From Nematostella vectensis (taxonomy: Eukaryota > Cnidaria > Anthozoa > Actiniaria > Edwardsiidae), in the NCBI RefSeq assembly GCF_932526225.1, contig NC_064045.1:248001-312000 (forward strand): a stretch of DNA of 64,000 nt, read 5' to 3'. Both the position numbers and the translations under genes were made by a program. Of the stretch, positions 23,288 to 35,751 are shown one piece after another (positions within the stretch are counted from its first letter, which is position 1; each line of letters starts with the position of its first letter). Under the pieces are notes generated by a model, which was not told the origin of the DNA, made no database searches, and saw only the letters and a list, made by a program, of their open reading frames with translations.

Positions 23288-23362
23288 GATCTTACCTGGA
23301 TTCGAACCCTGGACCGTTTGCTTCAGAAGCGAAGCCCGTACCACTGAGCTATCGCGCCACTC
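23288..23362 (-). pseudogene. Chimeric tRNA-like element L14 (Y-type L joined to inverted R)
   Basis: The outer half is Y-type L (CTG triplet). From about CGAAGCCCGTACCACTGAGC inward the sequence becomes the reverse complement of a normal R 5' end (CTATCGCGCCACTCTC). The switch lies within sequence shared by both arms. Confidence 0.65.
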
Positions 23363-23485
23363 TCCCTTATTACCAACCCTTGAAACCCTGTACCCCTTTG
23401 ACCAACTCTTGTTACCCTATACACCTATCAACTCACCCACAAAATCACTTATCTAAACGTCAACTTAACGTCCTTATCTTTACAC
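23363..23485. repeat. Inverted R-side arm segment
   Basis: This is the reverse complement of the arm that normally follows R (CCTTATTACCAACCCTTG through CAACTTAACGTCC). It leads directly into L15, so L15 has an R-type outer flank instead of the usual pre-L edge. Confidence 0.75.
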
Positions 23486-23505
23486 CCCTGAAAAAGTCCC
23501 TAGTT

Positions 23506-23580
23506 GATCTTACCTGGATTCAAACCCTGGCCCGTTTGCTTAAGAAGCGAAGCCCGTACCACTGAGCCATAGCGCCACTC
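23506..23580 (-). tRNA. tRNA-like element L15, X subtype (CTT)
   Basis: The anticodon triplet is CTT. The B box is GGTTTGAATCC, with the invariant C of TTC changed to T, so TFIIIC affinity is likely reduced. Confidence 0.47.
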
Positions 23581-23663
23581 TCGAGATATCAAGGAAAAAC
23601 TACTCTATACCTTATATGGCTGGGTAAACAAGGCTATACGGTAGTTACTTCAAGTTTTCAAGA

Positions 23664-23741
23664 GAGTGGCGCGATAGCTCAGTGGTACGGGCTTTGCTTC
23701 TCAAACAAGAGGGCCGGGGTTCGAATCCAGGTCAGATCAAC
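23664..23741 (+). tRNA. tRNA-like element R15, X partner (CTC)
   Basis: A and B boxes are perfect. The anticodon stem reads GGGCTTTGC. The G-rich arm 23742-24035 follows. Confidence 0.53.
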
Positions 23742-24035
23742 TTGGGATTTTTTCAGTGGTGTAAAGATAAAGACGTTAAGGGGACATTAAGATAAGTGAG
23801 TTTGTGGGTGAGTTGACAGGTGTATTGGGCAACAAGAGATGGTCAAAGGGGTACAGGGTTTCAAGGGTTGGTAATAAGGGTCAATGATATCAAGAACTAG
23901 GTCATAGGGGTGCAAGTTATGAATGAGTGAGTACACAGGGGTACATGAAGTCAATGGCTTGGTCTTGGAGGTGCAGGGTTTTAGGGGATGGTTCAAACAG
24001 TTACAGGGATTCAAGAGCTAGGTTATATGGGTACA

Positions 24036-25718
24036 TTATAATAATTAATAATAATAATTAATAGTAATTAATAATAATTATTATTAATAATAATTATTAA
24101 TAATATTTATTATTTATTATTAATTATTATTTATTCATAATTATTATCGATAACTATTATTAATATATATTATTATTATTAATGTAAATTATAATTATAT
24201 ATAATATATATAATATAATATATATAATTATTATTCATATATATTAATTTTTTTAATTATTATTAATTACTATTAATTATTATTAATTACTTTTATGAAT
24301 TACTTTCATTAATTATAATTAATTACAATTATTCATTATTATTAATAATTATTAATAATAATTAATAATAGTAATTATTAATAATAAATAATAATAATAA
24401 TTTATAATAATAGTTAATAATAATAATTTATAATAATAATTAATAATAGTAATTAATAATAGTAATTAATAATAATTAATAATAGTAATTGATAATAATT
24501 ACATAAAGTAATTCATAATACTAATTAATAATAATAAATAATAATTAATAGTAATTAATAATAATTAAAAATAATTAATAACATTTAATATTAATTAATA
24601 GTAATTAATAATATTTAATATTAATGAATAGTATATAATAATATTTACTATAATTAATAATAATTAATAAAAATTAATAAAAATTAAGAATAATCAATAA
24701 TAATCATTAGAAATTAATAATAATAATTAATAATAATTATTAGTAATAATAACTAATAATAATAATTAATAACAATCAATAATAATAATCAAAAAAATAA
24801 TAATTAATATTAATCAATAACAATAATAATAATTAATAATAATCAATAATATTAATCAATAATATTAATCAATAATTGAAATTAATAATAATAATTAATT
24901 ATAATTAATAATAATCTTTAATAATAATTAATAATTAATAATTAATAATAATTAATAACAATTAATAATAAATAATAAAAAAAATTAATAATTAATAATA
25001 ATAAATAATTAACAATTTATAATTAATGACAATTAATATTGAAAAAAACAATTAATAATAATAATTAATAATATATAATAATTAATAATTAATAATAAAT
25101 AAGAGTAATAATAATTATTAATAATAAATAAATTATAAAAATTAATATTAATTAATAGTAGTTATTAAAAATAATTAATAATAATAAATAATTAATAATA
25201 ATAAATATTAAGAATTAATTAATAAAAATTAATAATAATTAATAAATAATAATAATTAATAATAATTATAATTAATAATAATCAATAATAGGTAATAATT
25301 CATAATTAATAATAAATAATAAATAATAATAAATAATAATTACTAATAATAAATAATAATTAATAATAAATAAAAAAAAATTAAATAATAAAAATTAATA
25401 ATTTATAATAATAATAATTAATAATAAATAATATTTAATAAATAATTGATAAAAGTAATAAATAATTGTAATTAATAATTAATAATAATTAATAATTAAT
25501 AATATTTATTATTTATAATAAATAATAATCAATAATTAATAATAATAACTAATAATAATAATTAATAATAATATTTAATTAATAATAATAATAATAATTA
25601 ATAATAATGTTTAATATAATAATAATAATTAATGATAATGATTAATAGTAATTAATAATAATAACTAATAATATTAATTAATAATTATAATTAATAATAA
25701 TAATTAATAACAATAATT
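24036..25718. repeat. Long AT-rich island 2
   Basis: It has the same layout as island 1, including the inverted TTATTA core and an ATTATCGATAAC site (24143-24154, one change from palindrome). Confidence 0.9.
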
Positions 25719-26353
25719 ACCCTTTATCCCTGAGTATCCACCCCTAATTGAGCTACGCCCCTACGACCTAGCAACAACTACACTTTACCCCTGTGTACCC
25801 AACCCTTGCTAAGCTACACCCCTGTGACGTAGCACTAACTACCCTATACCCCTAAATACCCAACCCTAACTAAATTACACTCCTGTAACCGAGCAATTAC
25901 CTACCTTATAACCCTGAGTACCCACCCCCAACTAAACTACACCCCTGTCCTAGAACTAACTACCCTATACCCCTGAATACCCACCCCTAACTAAGCTACA
26001 CCCTTATGACTTGGCTGTAACTACCCTATACCCCTGAGTACCCGTCCCAAACTAAGCTAAACCCCTATGACCTAGCACTAACTACCCTATACCCATGAGT
26101 ACCCACCGCTAACTAAGCTACACCCCTATGACTTCGCACTTACTACCCTATACCCCTGAGTACAAACCCCTAACTAAGGCACACCACTATGACCTAGCAC
26201 TTACTACCCTATACCCCTGCCTACCCATCCCTAACTGACCTACACCCCTATGACACCTAATCACATAACTACCCTTCACCCATGTATGACCAAGCGCTTA
26301 CCAACTTGCACTCCTTTGACCCTGCCGTTTATATCCTGTACCCATGTGCACCC

Positions 26354-26576
26354 AATAAATAATTAATAATTAATAAAAAATAATTAATAAATGATAATTA
26401 ATAATTAATAATAATAACTAATAATAATAATTAATAATGATAATAATAATTAATAATAATGATTAATAGTAATTAATAATAATAACTAATAATAATTAAT
26501 AATAATAATTAATAATAAATAATTAATAATACTAAAAATAATAATAATAATAATAATACTACTAATAATAATAATA
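26354..26576. repeat. Short AT-rich island inside unit 16
   Basis: The left junction lies ~10 bp earlier than in sister islands (GTGCACCCAATAAATAA), a private deletion. Confidence 0.84.
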
Positions 26577-27389
26577 GCTACCCTATATCCCTGAGTATTA
26601 ACCCCTAACTAAGCTACACCCCTAAGACCTAGCACTAACTACGCTATACTCCTGAATAGCTACCCCTAACTAAGCCTCACCCCTACGACCTAGCAATAAC
26701 TACACTTTACCCCTGAGTACCCAACCCTTGCTAAGCTACACCCCTGTGACGTAGCACTAACTACACTATACGCCTGAATACCCAACCCTAACTAAACTAC
26801 ACCCCTATAACCGGGCACTTACCTACCCTATAACCCTGAGTACCCACCCGTAACTAAACTACACCCCTATGTCCTTGCACTAACTAACCTATACCCCTGG
26901 GTACCCACACCTAGCTTAGCTACACCCCTACGACCTAGCACTAACTAGCCTATACCCTGAATACCCAACCCAAACTAAACTACACCTCTACTATCTAGCA
27001 CTAAGTACCCTATACCCCTGAATACCCACCCCTAACTAAGCTACACCCTTATGACTTGGCTGTAACTACAATATACCACTGAGTACCCACCCCTAACTAA
27101 GCTAAACCCCTACGACCTAGCACTAACTACCCTATACCCATGAGTACCCACCGCTAATTAAGCTACACCTGTATGACATAGCACTTACTACCCTATACCC
27201 ATGAGTACCAACCCCTAACTGACCTACACCCCTATGATACCTAATCACATAACTACCCTTTACCCATGTATAACCAAGCGCTTACCAACTTGCACCCCTG
27301 TGACCATGCCTTTTATATCCTGTACCCCTGTGTACCCACCCCCTAATGCAACCGTCCTTACTTTAACACCCCTGAAAAAGTCCCTAGTT

Positions 27390-27464
27390 GATCTTACCTG
27401 GATTCGAACCCTGGCCCGTTTGCTTGAGAAGCGAAGCCCGTACCACTGAGCCACAGCGCCACTC
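27390..27464 (-). tRNA. tRNA-like element L16 (CTC)
   Basis: Consensus family-B copy with both boxes intact. Confidence 0.55.
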
Positions 27465-27547
27465 TTGAGATATCAAGGAAAAACTACTCTATACCTTATA
27501 AGGCTGGGTAAACAAGGCTATAGGGTAGTTACTTCTAGTTTTCAAGA

Positions 27548-27625
27548 GAGTGGCGCGATAGCTCAGTGGTACGGGCTTCGCTTCTCAAACAAGAGGGCCG
27601 GGGTCCGAATCCAGTTCAGATCAAC
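27548..27625 (+). tRNA. tRNA-like element R16 (CTC), B box variant
   Basis: B box GGTCCGAATCC, as in R1. Confidence 0.5.
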
Positions 27626-28983
27626 TAGGGATTTTTTCAGGGGTGTAAAGATAAGGACGTTAAGTTGACGTTTAGATAAGTAAGTTTGTGGGTGAGTTGA
27701 CAGGTGTATAGGGTAACAAGAGTTGGTCAAAGGGGTACAGGATTTCAAGGGTTGATAATAAGGGTCGATAATATCAAGAACTAGGTCATAGGGGTGCAAG
27801 TTATGAATGAGTGAGTACACAGGGGGTACAGGGTATCAATGGCTTGGTATTGGAGGTGCAGGGTTTTAGGGTATGGTTCAAACAGGTACAAGGATTGAAG
27901 AGTTAGGTAAAATGGGTACATTATAAGAATTAATAATAATAATTAATAATAATAATTACCCTATATCCCTGAGTATCCATCCCTAATTAAGCTACACCCC
28001 TACGACCTAGCACCAACTACGCTATACTGCTGAAAACCTACCACTAACTAAGCCTCACCCCTACTACCTAGCAATAACTACACTTTACCCCTGAGTACCC
28101 AACCCTTGCAAAGCTACACCCCTGTGACGTAGCACTAACTTACCCTATATCCCTGAATTCCCAACCCTAACTAAACTACACCCCCATAACCGAGCACTTA
28201 CCTATCCTATAACCCTGAGTACCCACCCGTAACTAAACTACACCCCTATGTCCTAGCACTAACTAGCCTATACCCCTGGGTACCCAAACCTAGCTAAGCT
28301 ATACCCCTACGACCTAGCACTAACTAGCCTATACCCCTAAATACCCACCCCTAACTAAGCTACACCCTTATGACTTGGCTGTAACTACAATATACCCCTG
28401 AGTACCCACCACTAACTAAGCTAAACCCCTACGACCTAGCACTAACTACCCTATACCCATGAGTACCCACCGCTAACTAAGCTACACCTCTATGACTTAG
28501 CACTTACTACCCTATACCCATGAGTACCAACCCCTAACTAAGCTACACCCCTATGAACAAGCACTTACTACCCTATACCCCTGCCTACCCATCCCTAACT
28601 GACCTACACCCTTATAACCGAGCACTTACCTACCCTATAACCCTGAGTACCTACCCCTAACTAAACTAAACCCCTCTGCCCTAGCACTAACTAGCCTACA
28701 CCTACATGACTTAGCACTTACTACCATATACCAATGAGTACCAACCCCTGATTAAGCTACACCCATATGACCTAGCACTTACTACCATATACTCTTGCCT
28801 ACCCATCCCTAACTGACGTACACCCCTATGATACCTAATCACATAACTACCCTTTACCCATGTATAACCAAGCGCTTACCAACTTGCACCCCTGTGACCA
28901 TGCCGTTTATATCCTGTACCCCTGTGTACCAACCCCCTAATGCCACCGTCCTTACCTTAACACCCCTGAAAAAGTCCCTAGTT

Positions 28984-29057
28984 GATCTTACCTGGATTCG
29001 AACCCTTGACGATTGCTTCAGAAGCGAAGCCCGTAGCTTTGAGCCGTAGCGCAACCC
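28984..29057 (-). pseudogene. tRNA-like element L17, Y subtype with deletion
   Basis: CTG triplet and lost A box as in L13, plus a one-base deletion in the T-stem/variable region (TTGACGATTGC on the + strand). Confidence 0.48.
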
Positions 29058-29140
29058 TTGAGATATCAAGGAAAAACTACTATATACCTTATAAGGCTGG
29101 GTAAACAAGGCTATACGGTAGTTACTTCTAGTTTTTAAGA

Positions 29141-29218
29141 GAGTGGCTAGATAGCTCAGTGATACGGGCTTCGCTTCTCAAACAAGAGGGCCGGGTTTCG
29201 AATCCAGGTCAGATCAAC
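29141..29218 (+). tRNA. tRNA-like element R17, Y partner (CTC), terminator deleted
   Basis: GGCTAGATAGCTCAGTGATA 5' end. The arm deletion directly downstream removes the T6 run. Confidence 0.48.
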
Positions 29219-30448
29219 TTCGGGTCGATGATATCAAGAACTAGGTCATAGGGGTGCAAGTTATGAATGAGTGAGTACACAGGCGTACAGGGTATCAATG
29301 GCTTGGTCTTGGAGGTGCAGGGTTTTAGGGTATGGTTCAAACAGGTACAAGGATTCAAGAGCTAGGTAATATGGGTACATTATAATAATTACCCTATATC
29401 CATGAGTATCCACCCCTGATTAAGCTACACCCCTACGACCTAGCACGAACTACGCTATACTCCTGAATACCTACCACTAACTAAGCCTCGCCCCTACTAC
29501 CTAGCAATAACTACACTTTACCCCTGAGTACCCAACATTTGCAAGGCTACACCCCGTTGACGTAGCACTAACTATCCTATACCCCTGAATACCCAACCCT
29601 AACTAAACTACACCCCTATAACCGAGCACTTACCTACCCTATAACCTGGAGTACCCACCCGTAACAAAACTACACCCCTATGTCCTAGCACTAACTAGCC
29701 TATACCCCTTGGTACCCACACCTAGCTTAGCTACACCCCTACGACATAGCACTAACTAGCCTATACCCCCTGAATACCCAACCCTAACTAAACTACACCT
29801 CTACTATCTAGCACTAACTACAATATACCCCTGAGTACCCACCCCTAACAAAGCTACACCCTTATGACCTAGCACTAACTACCCTATACCCATTAGTACC
29901 CACCGCTAATTAGGCTACACCTCTATGACGTAGCACTAACTACCCTATACACCTGAATACCCAACCCTAACTTAACTACACCCCTATAACCGAGCACTTA
30001 CCTACCCTATAACCCTGAGTTACCCACACCTAACTAAACTACACCCTTATGACTTGGCTGTAACCACCCTATACCCCAGAGTACCCACAGCAAACTAAAC
30101 AAACCCCTACGAACTAGCACTAACTACCCTATACCCATGAGTACCCACCGCTAATTAAGCTACACTTCTATGACTTAGCACTTACTACCCTATACCAAAT
30201 GAGTACCAACCCCTAATTAAGCTACACCCCTATGACCTAGCACTTACTACCCTATACCCCTGCCTACCCATCCCTAACTGACCTACACCCCTATGACACT
30301 CAATCACATAACTACCATTTACCCATGTATGACCAAGCGCTTACCAACTTGCACCCCTGTGACCCTGCCGTTTATATCCTGTACCCCTGTGTACCCACCC
30401 CCTAATGCTACCGTCCTTACCTTAACACCCCTGAAAAAGTCCCTAGTT

Positions 30449-30523
30449 GATCTTACCTGGATTCGAACCCTGGCCCGTTTGCTTGAGAAGCGAAGCCCGT
30501 ACCACTGAGCCACAGCGCCACTC
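30449..30523 (-). tRNA. tRNA-like element L18 (CTC)
   Basis: Consensus copy with both boxes intact. Confidence 0.55.
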
Positions 30524-30606
30524 TTGAGATATCAAGGAAAAACTACTCTATACCTTATAAAGCTGGGTAAACAAGGCTATAGGGTAGTTACTTTTAGTTT
30601 TCAAGA

Positions 30607-30684
30607 GAGTGGCGCGATAGCTCAGTGGTACGGGCTTCGCTTCTCAAACAAGAGGGCCGGGGTCCGAATCCAGGTCAGATCAAC
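30607..30684 (+). tRNA. tRNA-like element R18 (CTC), B box variant
   Basis: B box GGTCCGAATCC. A T7 run follows. Confidence 0.5.
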
Positions 30685-32749
30685 TAGGGATTTTTTTAGG
30701 GGTGTAAAGATAAGGACGTTAAGTTGACGTTTAGATAAGTGAGTTTGTGGGTGAGTTGACAGGTGTATAGGGTAACAAGAGTTGGTCAAAGGGGTACAGG
30801 ATTTCAAGGGTTGATAATAAGGGTCGATGATATCAAGAACTAGGTCATAGGGGTGCAAGTTATGAATGAGTGAGTACACAGGGGGTACAGGGTATCAATG
30901 GCTTGGTCTTGGAGGTGCAGGGTTTTAGGGTATGGTTCAAACAGGTACAAGGATTCAAGAGTTAGGTAAAATGGGTACATTATAAGAATTAATAATAATA
31001 ATTAATAATAATAATTACCCTATATCCCTGAGTATCCATCCCTAATTAAGCTACACCCCTACGACCTAGCACCAACTACGCTATACTGCTGAAAACCTAC
31101 CACTAACTAAGCCTCACCCCTACTACCTAGCAATAACTACACTTTACCCCTGAGTACCCAACACTTGCAAAGCTACACCCCTGTGACGTAGCACTAACTT
31201 ACCCTATATCCCTGAATACACAACCCTAACTAAACTACACCCCCATAACCGAGCACTTACCTATCCTATAACCCTGAGTACCCACCCGTAACTAAACTAC
31301 ACCCCTATGTCCTAGCACTAACTAGCCTATACCCCTGGGTACCCACACCTAGCTAAGCTACACCCCTACGACCTAGCACTAACTAGCCTATACCCCTGAA
31401 TACCCAACCCTAACTGAACTACACCCCTATAACCGAGCACTTACCTACCCTATAACCTGGAGTACCCACCCGTAACAAAACTACACCCCTATGTCCTAGA
31501 ACTAACTAGCCTATACCCCTGGGTACCCACACCTAGCTTAGCTACACCCCTACGACATAGCACTAACTAGCCTATACCCCCTGAATACCCAACCCTAACT
31601 AAACTACACCTCTAATATCTAGCACTAACTACAATATACCCCTGAGTACCCACCCCTAACAAAGCTACACCCTTATGACCTAGCACTAACTACCCTATAC
31701 CCATGAGTACCCACCGCTAACTTAACTACACCCCTATAACCGAGCACTTACCTACCCTATAACCCTGAGTTACCCACACCTAACTAAACTACACCCTTAT
31801 GACTTGGCTGTAACCACCCTATAGCCCTGAGTACCCACAGCAAACTAAACAAACCCCTACGAACTAGAACTAACTACCCTATACCCATGAGTACCCACCG
31901 CTAATTAAGCTACACCTCTATGACTTAGCACTTACTACACTATACCAAATGAGTACCAACCCCCAACTAAGCTACACACCTATGAACTAGCACTTACTAC
32001 CCTATACCCCTGCCTACCCATCCCTAACTGACCTACACCCCTATAACCGAGCACTTACCTACCCTATAACCCTGAGTACCCACCCCTAACTAAACTACAC
32101 CCCTCTGCCCTAGCACTAACTAGCCTATACCCCTGGGTACCCACACCTAGCTAAGCTACACCCCTACGACCTAGCATTAACTAGCCTAAACCCTTGAATA
32201 CCCACCCCTAACTAAGCTACACCCTTATGACGTCGCTGTAACTACAATATACCCCCCGATTACCCACCCCTAACTGAGCTAAACCCCTACAAACTAGCAC
32301 TAACTACCCTATACCCATGAGTACACACCGCTAATTAAGCTACACCTCTATGACTTAGCACTTACTACCCTATACCAATGAGTACCAACCCCAAACTAAG
32401 CTAAACCCCTACGAACTAGCACTAACTACCCTATACCCATGAGTACCCACCGCTAATTTAGCTACACCTCAATGACTTAGCACTTAATACCTTATACCAA
32501 TGAGTACCAACCCCTGATTAAGCTACACCCATATGACCTAGCACTTACTACCATATACTCTTGGCTACCCATCCCTAACTGACGTACACCCCTATGATAC
32601 CTAATCACATAACTACCCTTTACCCATGTATAACCAAGCGCTTACCAACTTGCACCCCTGTGACCATGCCGTTTATATCCTGTACCCCTGTGTACCAACC
32701 CCCTAATGCCACCGTCCTTACCTTAACACCCCTGAAAAAGTCCCTAGTT

Positions 32750-32824
32750 GATCTTACCTGGATTCGAACCCTGGACCGTTTGCTTCAGAAGCGAAGCCCG
32801 TAGCTTTGAGCCATAGCGCAACCC
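32750..32824 (-). pseudogene. tRNA-like element L19, Y subtype
   Basis: CTG triplet, A box lost, B box intact. Confidence 0.5.
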
Positions 32825-32907
32825 TTGAGATATCAAGGAAAAACTACTATATACCTTATAAGGATGGGTAAACAAGGCTAAACGGTAGTTACTTCTAGTT
32901 TTCAAGA

Positions 32908-32985
32908 GAGTGGCTAGATAGCTCAGTGATACGGGCTTCGCTTCTCAAACAAGAGGGCCGGGTTTCGAATCCAGGTCAGATCAAC
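32908..32985 (+). tRNA. tRNA-like element R19, Y partner (CTC)
   Basis: GGCTAGATAGCTCAGTGATA 5' end and GTTTCGAATCC B box. Confidence 0.49.
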
Positions 32986-33513
32986 TTGGGATTTTTTCAG
33001 GGGTGTAAAAATAAGGACGTTAAGTTGACGTTTAGATAAGTTATTTTGTGGGTGAGTTGACAGGTGTATAGGGTAGCAAGAGTTGGTCAAAGGGGTCCAG
33101 GGTTTCAAGGGTTGGTAATAAGGGTAAATGATATCAAGAACTAGGTCATAGGGGTGCAAGTTATGAATGCGTGAGTACACAGGGGTACAGGGTATCTATG
33201 GCTTGGTATTGGAGGTGCCGGGTTTTAAGGTATGGTTCAAACAGGTACAGGGATCCAAGAGCTAGGTAATATGGGTACATTATAATAATTAATAATAATA
33301 ATTACCCTATATCCCTGAGTATTCACCCCCAATTAAGCTACACCACTACGACCTAGCACCAACTACGCTAAACTCCTGAATACCTACCCCTAACTAAGCC
33401 TCACCCCTACTACCTAGCAATAACTACACTTTACCCCTAAGTACCCAACCCTTGCAAAGCTACACCCCTGTGAGCTACACCCTTGGACGTAGCACTAACT
33501 TACCCTATACCAC

Positions 33514-33564
33514 GCCCGTTTGATTGAGAAGCGAAGCCCGTACCACTGAGCCATAGCGCCACTC
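33514..33564 (-). pseudogene. Truncated tRNA-like element L20 (no T arm)
   Basis: Array sequence (CCCTATACCAC) joins directly to GCCCGTTTGATTGAG, removing the B box and the T-run. D arm and anticodon loop remain. Confidence 0.65.
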
Positions 33565-33647
33565 TCGAGATATCAAGGAAAAACTACTCTATACCTTATA
33601 AGGCTGGGTAAACAAGGCTATACGGAAGTTACTTCTAGTTTTCAAGA

Positions 33648-33725
33648 GAGTGGCGCGATAGCTCAGTGGTACGGGCTTCGCTACTCAAACAACAGGGCCG
33701 GGGTTCGAATCCAGGTCAGATCAAC
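33648..33725 (+). tRNA. tRNA-like element R20, Z partner
   Basis: The anticodon loop reads TACTCAA, so the base at the U33 position is A. The B box is perfect. Confidence 0.48.
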
Positions 33726-34590
33726 TTTGGATTTTTTCAGGGGTGTAAAGATAAGGACGTTAAGGGGACGTTAAGATAAGTAAGTTTGTGGGTGAGTTGA
33801 CAGGTCTATAGGGTAACAAGAGTTGTTCAAAGGGGTACAGGGTTTCAAGGGTTGGTAATAAGGGTCAATGATATCAAGAACTAGGTCATAGGGGTGCAAG
33901 TTATGAATGAGTGTGTACATAGGGGTACAGGGTATTAATGGCTTGGTCTTGCCGGTGCAGGGTTCTAGGGGATGACTCAAACAGGTACAGTGATTCAAGG
34001 GCTAGGCAATATGGGTACATTATAATAATTAAAAATAATAATTAAGGATAATAATTAAGGATAATAGCTACCCTATATCCCTGAGTAACCACCCATAATT
34101 AAGCCACACCCCTACGACCTAGCACTAATTACGCTACACTCCTGAATACCTACCCCTAACTAAGCTTTACCCCTACGACCTAGCAATAACTACACTTTAC
34201 CCCTGAGTACCCAACCCTTGCTAAGCTACACCCATGTGACGTAGCACTAACTACCCTATACCCCTGAATACCCAACCCTAACTAAACTACACCCCTATAA
34301 CCGAGCACTTACCTACCCTATAACCCTGAGTACCCACCCCTAACTAAACTACACCCCTATGTCCTAGCACTAACTGGCCTATACCCCTGAGTACCCACAC
34401 CTAGCTTAGCTACACCCCTACGACCTAGCACTAACTACCCTATACCCCTGCCTACTCATCCCTAACTGACCTACACCCCTATGACACCTAATCACATAAC
34501 TACCCTTTACCCATGTATGACCAAGCGTTTACCAACTTGCACCCCTTTGACCCTGCCATTAATATAATGTACCCCTGTGCACTCGACCCC

Positions 34591-34822
34591 TTAATAATAA
34601 TAAATAATTAATAATAAATAAAACATAATTAATAAATAATAATTAATAATAATCAATAATAATAATTAATAATAATAATTAGTAATAAAAATTAATAATA
34701 ATAATGATTAATAGTAATTAATATTAATAACTAATTATAATAATTAATAATAATAATTAATAATAAATAATTAATTAAAATAATAATGATAATTATAGTT
34801 AATAATAATAATTAATAATAAT
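34591..34822. repeat. Short AT-rich island inside unit 21
   Basis: It enters after GCACTCGACCCC, a junction shared with 48637 and 62656 but different from the CACCCCC junction of other islands. Confidence 0.85.
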
Positions 34823-35515
34823 AGCTACCCTATATCCCTGAGTATCCACCCCTAATTAAGCTACACCCCTACGACCTAGCACTAACTACGCTATACTCCT
34901 GAATACCCACCCCTAACTCAGCTTTACCCCTACGACCTAGCAGTAACTACACTTTACACCTGAGTACCCAAACCTTGCTAAGCTACACCCCTGTGACGTA
35001 GCACTAACTACCCTATACCCTTGAATACCCAACCCGAACTAAACTACACCCCTATAATCGAACACTTACCTATCCTATAAGTCTGAGAACCCACCCCTAA
35101 CTAAACTACACCCCTATGTCCTAGCACTAACTAGCCTATACCCCTGAGTACGCACACCTAGCTGAGCTATACCCCTACGACTTAGCACTAACTACCCTAT
35201 ACCCCTGAATACCCACCCCTAACTAAGCTACACCCTTATGACCTAGCACTAACTACCCTATACCCATGAGTACCCACCGCTAATTAAGCTACACCTGTAT
35301 GACATAGCACTTACTACCCTATACCCATGAGTACCAACCCCTAACTGACCTACACCCCTATGATACCTAATCACATAACTACCCTTTACCCATGTATAAC
35401 CAAGCGCTTACCAGCTTGCACCCCTGTGACCATGCCGTTTATATCCTGTACCCCTGTGCATTCACCCCCTAATGCCACCGTCCTTACCTTAACACCCCTG
35501 AAAAAGTCCCTAGTT

Positions 35516-35590
35516 GATCTTACCTGGATTCGAACCCTGGCCCGTTTGCTTGAGAAGCGAAGCCCGTACCACTGAGCCATAGCGCCACTC
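35516..35590 (-). tRNA. tRNA-like element L21 (CTC)
   Basis: Consensus copy with both boxes intact. Confidence 0.55.
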
Positions 35591-35673
35591 TCGAGATATC
35601 AAGGAAAAACTACTCTATACCTTATAAGGCCGGGTAAACAAGGCTATACGGTAGTTACTTCTAATTTTCAAGA

Positions 35674-35751
35674 GAGTGGCGCGATAGCTCAGTGGTACGG
35701 GCTTCGCTTCTCAAACAGGAGGGCCGGGGTTCGAATCCAGGTCAGATCAAC
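35674..35751 (+). tRNA. tRNA-like element R21 (CTC), terminator lost
   Basis: Boxes are perfect. The T-run is interrupted (GGGATTTATTC) as in R2 and R30. Confidence 0.52.

Larger units (their letters stand above)
21535..23362. repeat. Repeat unit 14, left half, family B
   Basis: C-rich stretches 21535-22296 and 22476-23287 flank an AT island at 22297-22475. The unit ends in the chimeric L14 element. It is a close copy of unit 13 up to the middle of L. Confidence 0.87.
25719..27925. repeat. Repeat unit 16, family B with internal AT island
   Basis: C-rich stretches 25719-26353 and 26577-27389, AT island 26354-26576, L 27390-27464, R 27548-27625, G-rich arm 27626-27925. The first stretch lacks several 61-bp repeats found in the sister unit at 21535. 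Confidence 0.88.
27957..29384. repeat. Repeat unit 17, family B, truncated arm
   Basis: C-rich array 27957-28983, L 28984-29057, R 29141-29218. The G-rich arm (29219-29384) lacks its first half and its T-run, with the sequence jumping from ATCAACTT to CGGGTCGATG. Confidence 0.87.
29391..30983. repeat. Repeat unit 18, family B
   Basis: C-rich array 29391-30448, L 30449-30523, R 30607-30684, G-rich arm 30685-30983. The preceding AT tract is only ~10 bp. Most of this unit recurs 8,321 bp downstream. Confidence 0.9.
31017..33285. repeat. Repeat unit 19, family B, long array
   Basis: The C-rich array (31017-32749, 1.7 kb) is the longest uninterrupted minisatellite stretch here. L is at 32750-32824, R at 32908-32985 and the G-rich arm at 32986-33285. 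Confidence 0.9.
33304..34020. repeat. Repeat unit 20, short Z-type unit
   Basis: Only ~210 bp of C-rich array (33304-33513) precedes a truncated L at 33514-33564. R is at 33648-33725 and the G-rich arm at 33726-34020, followed by an AT tract at 34021-34066. The unit starts 764 bp after the preceding Y-type L, a spacing repeated at 47.0, 53.4 and 59.4 kb. Confidence 0.88.
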
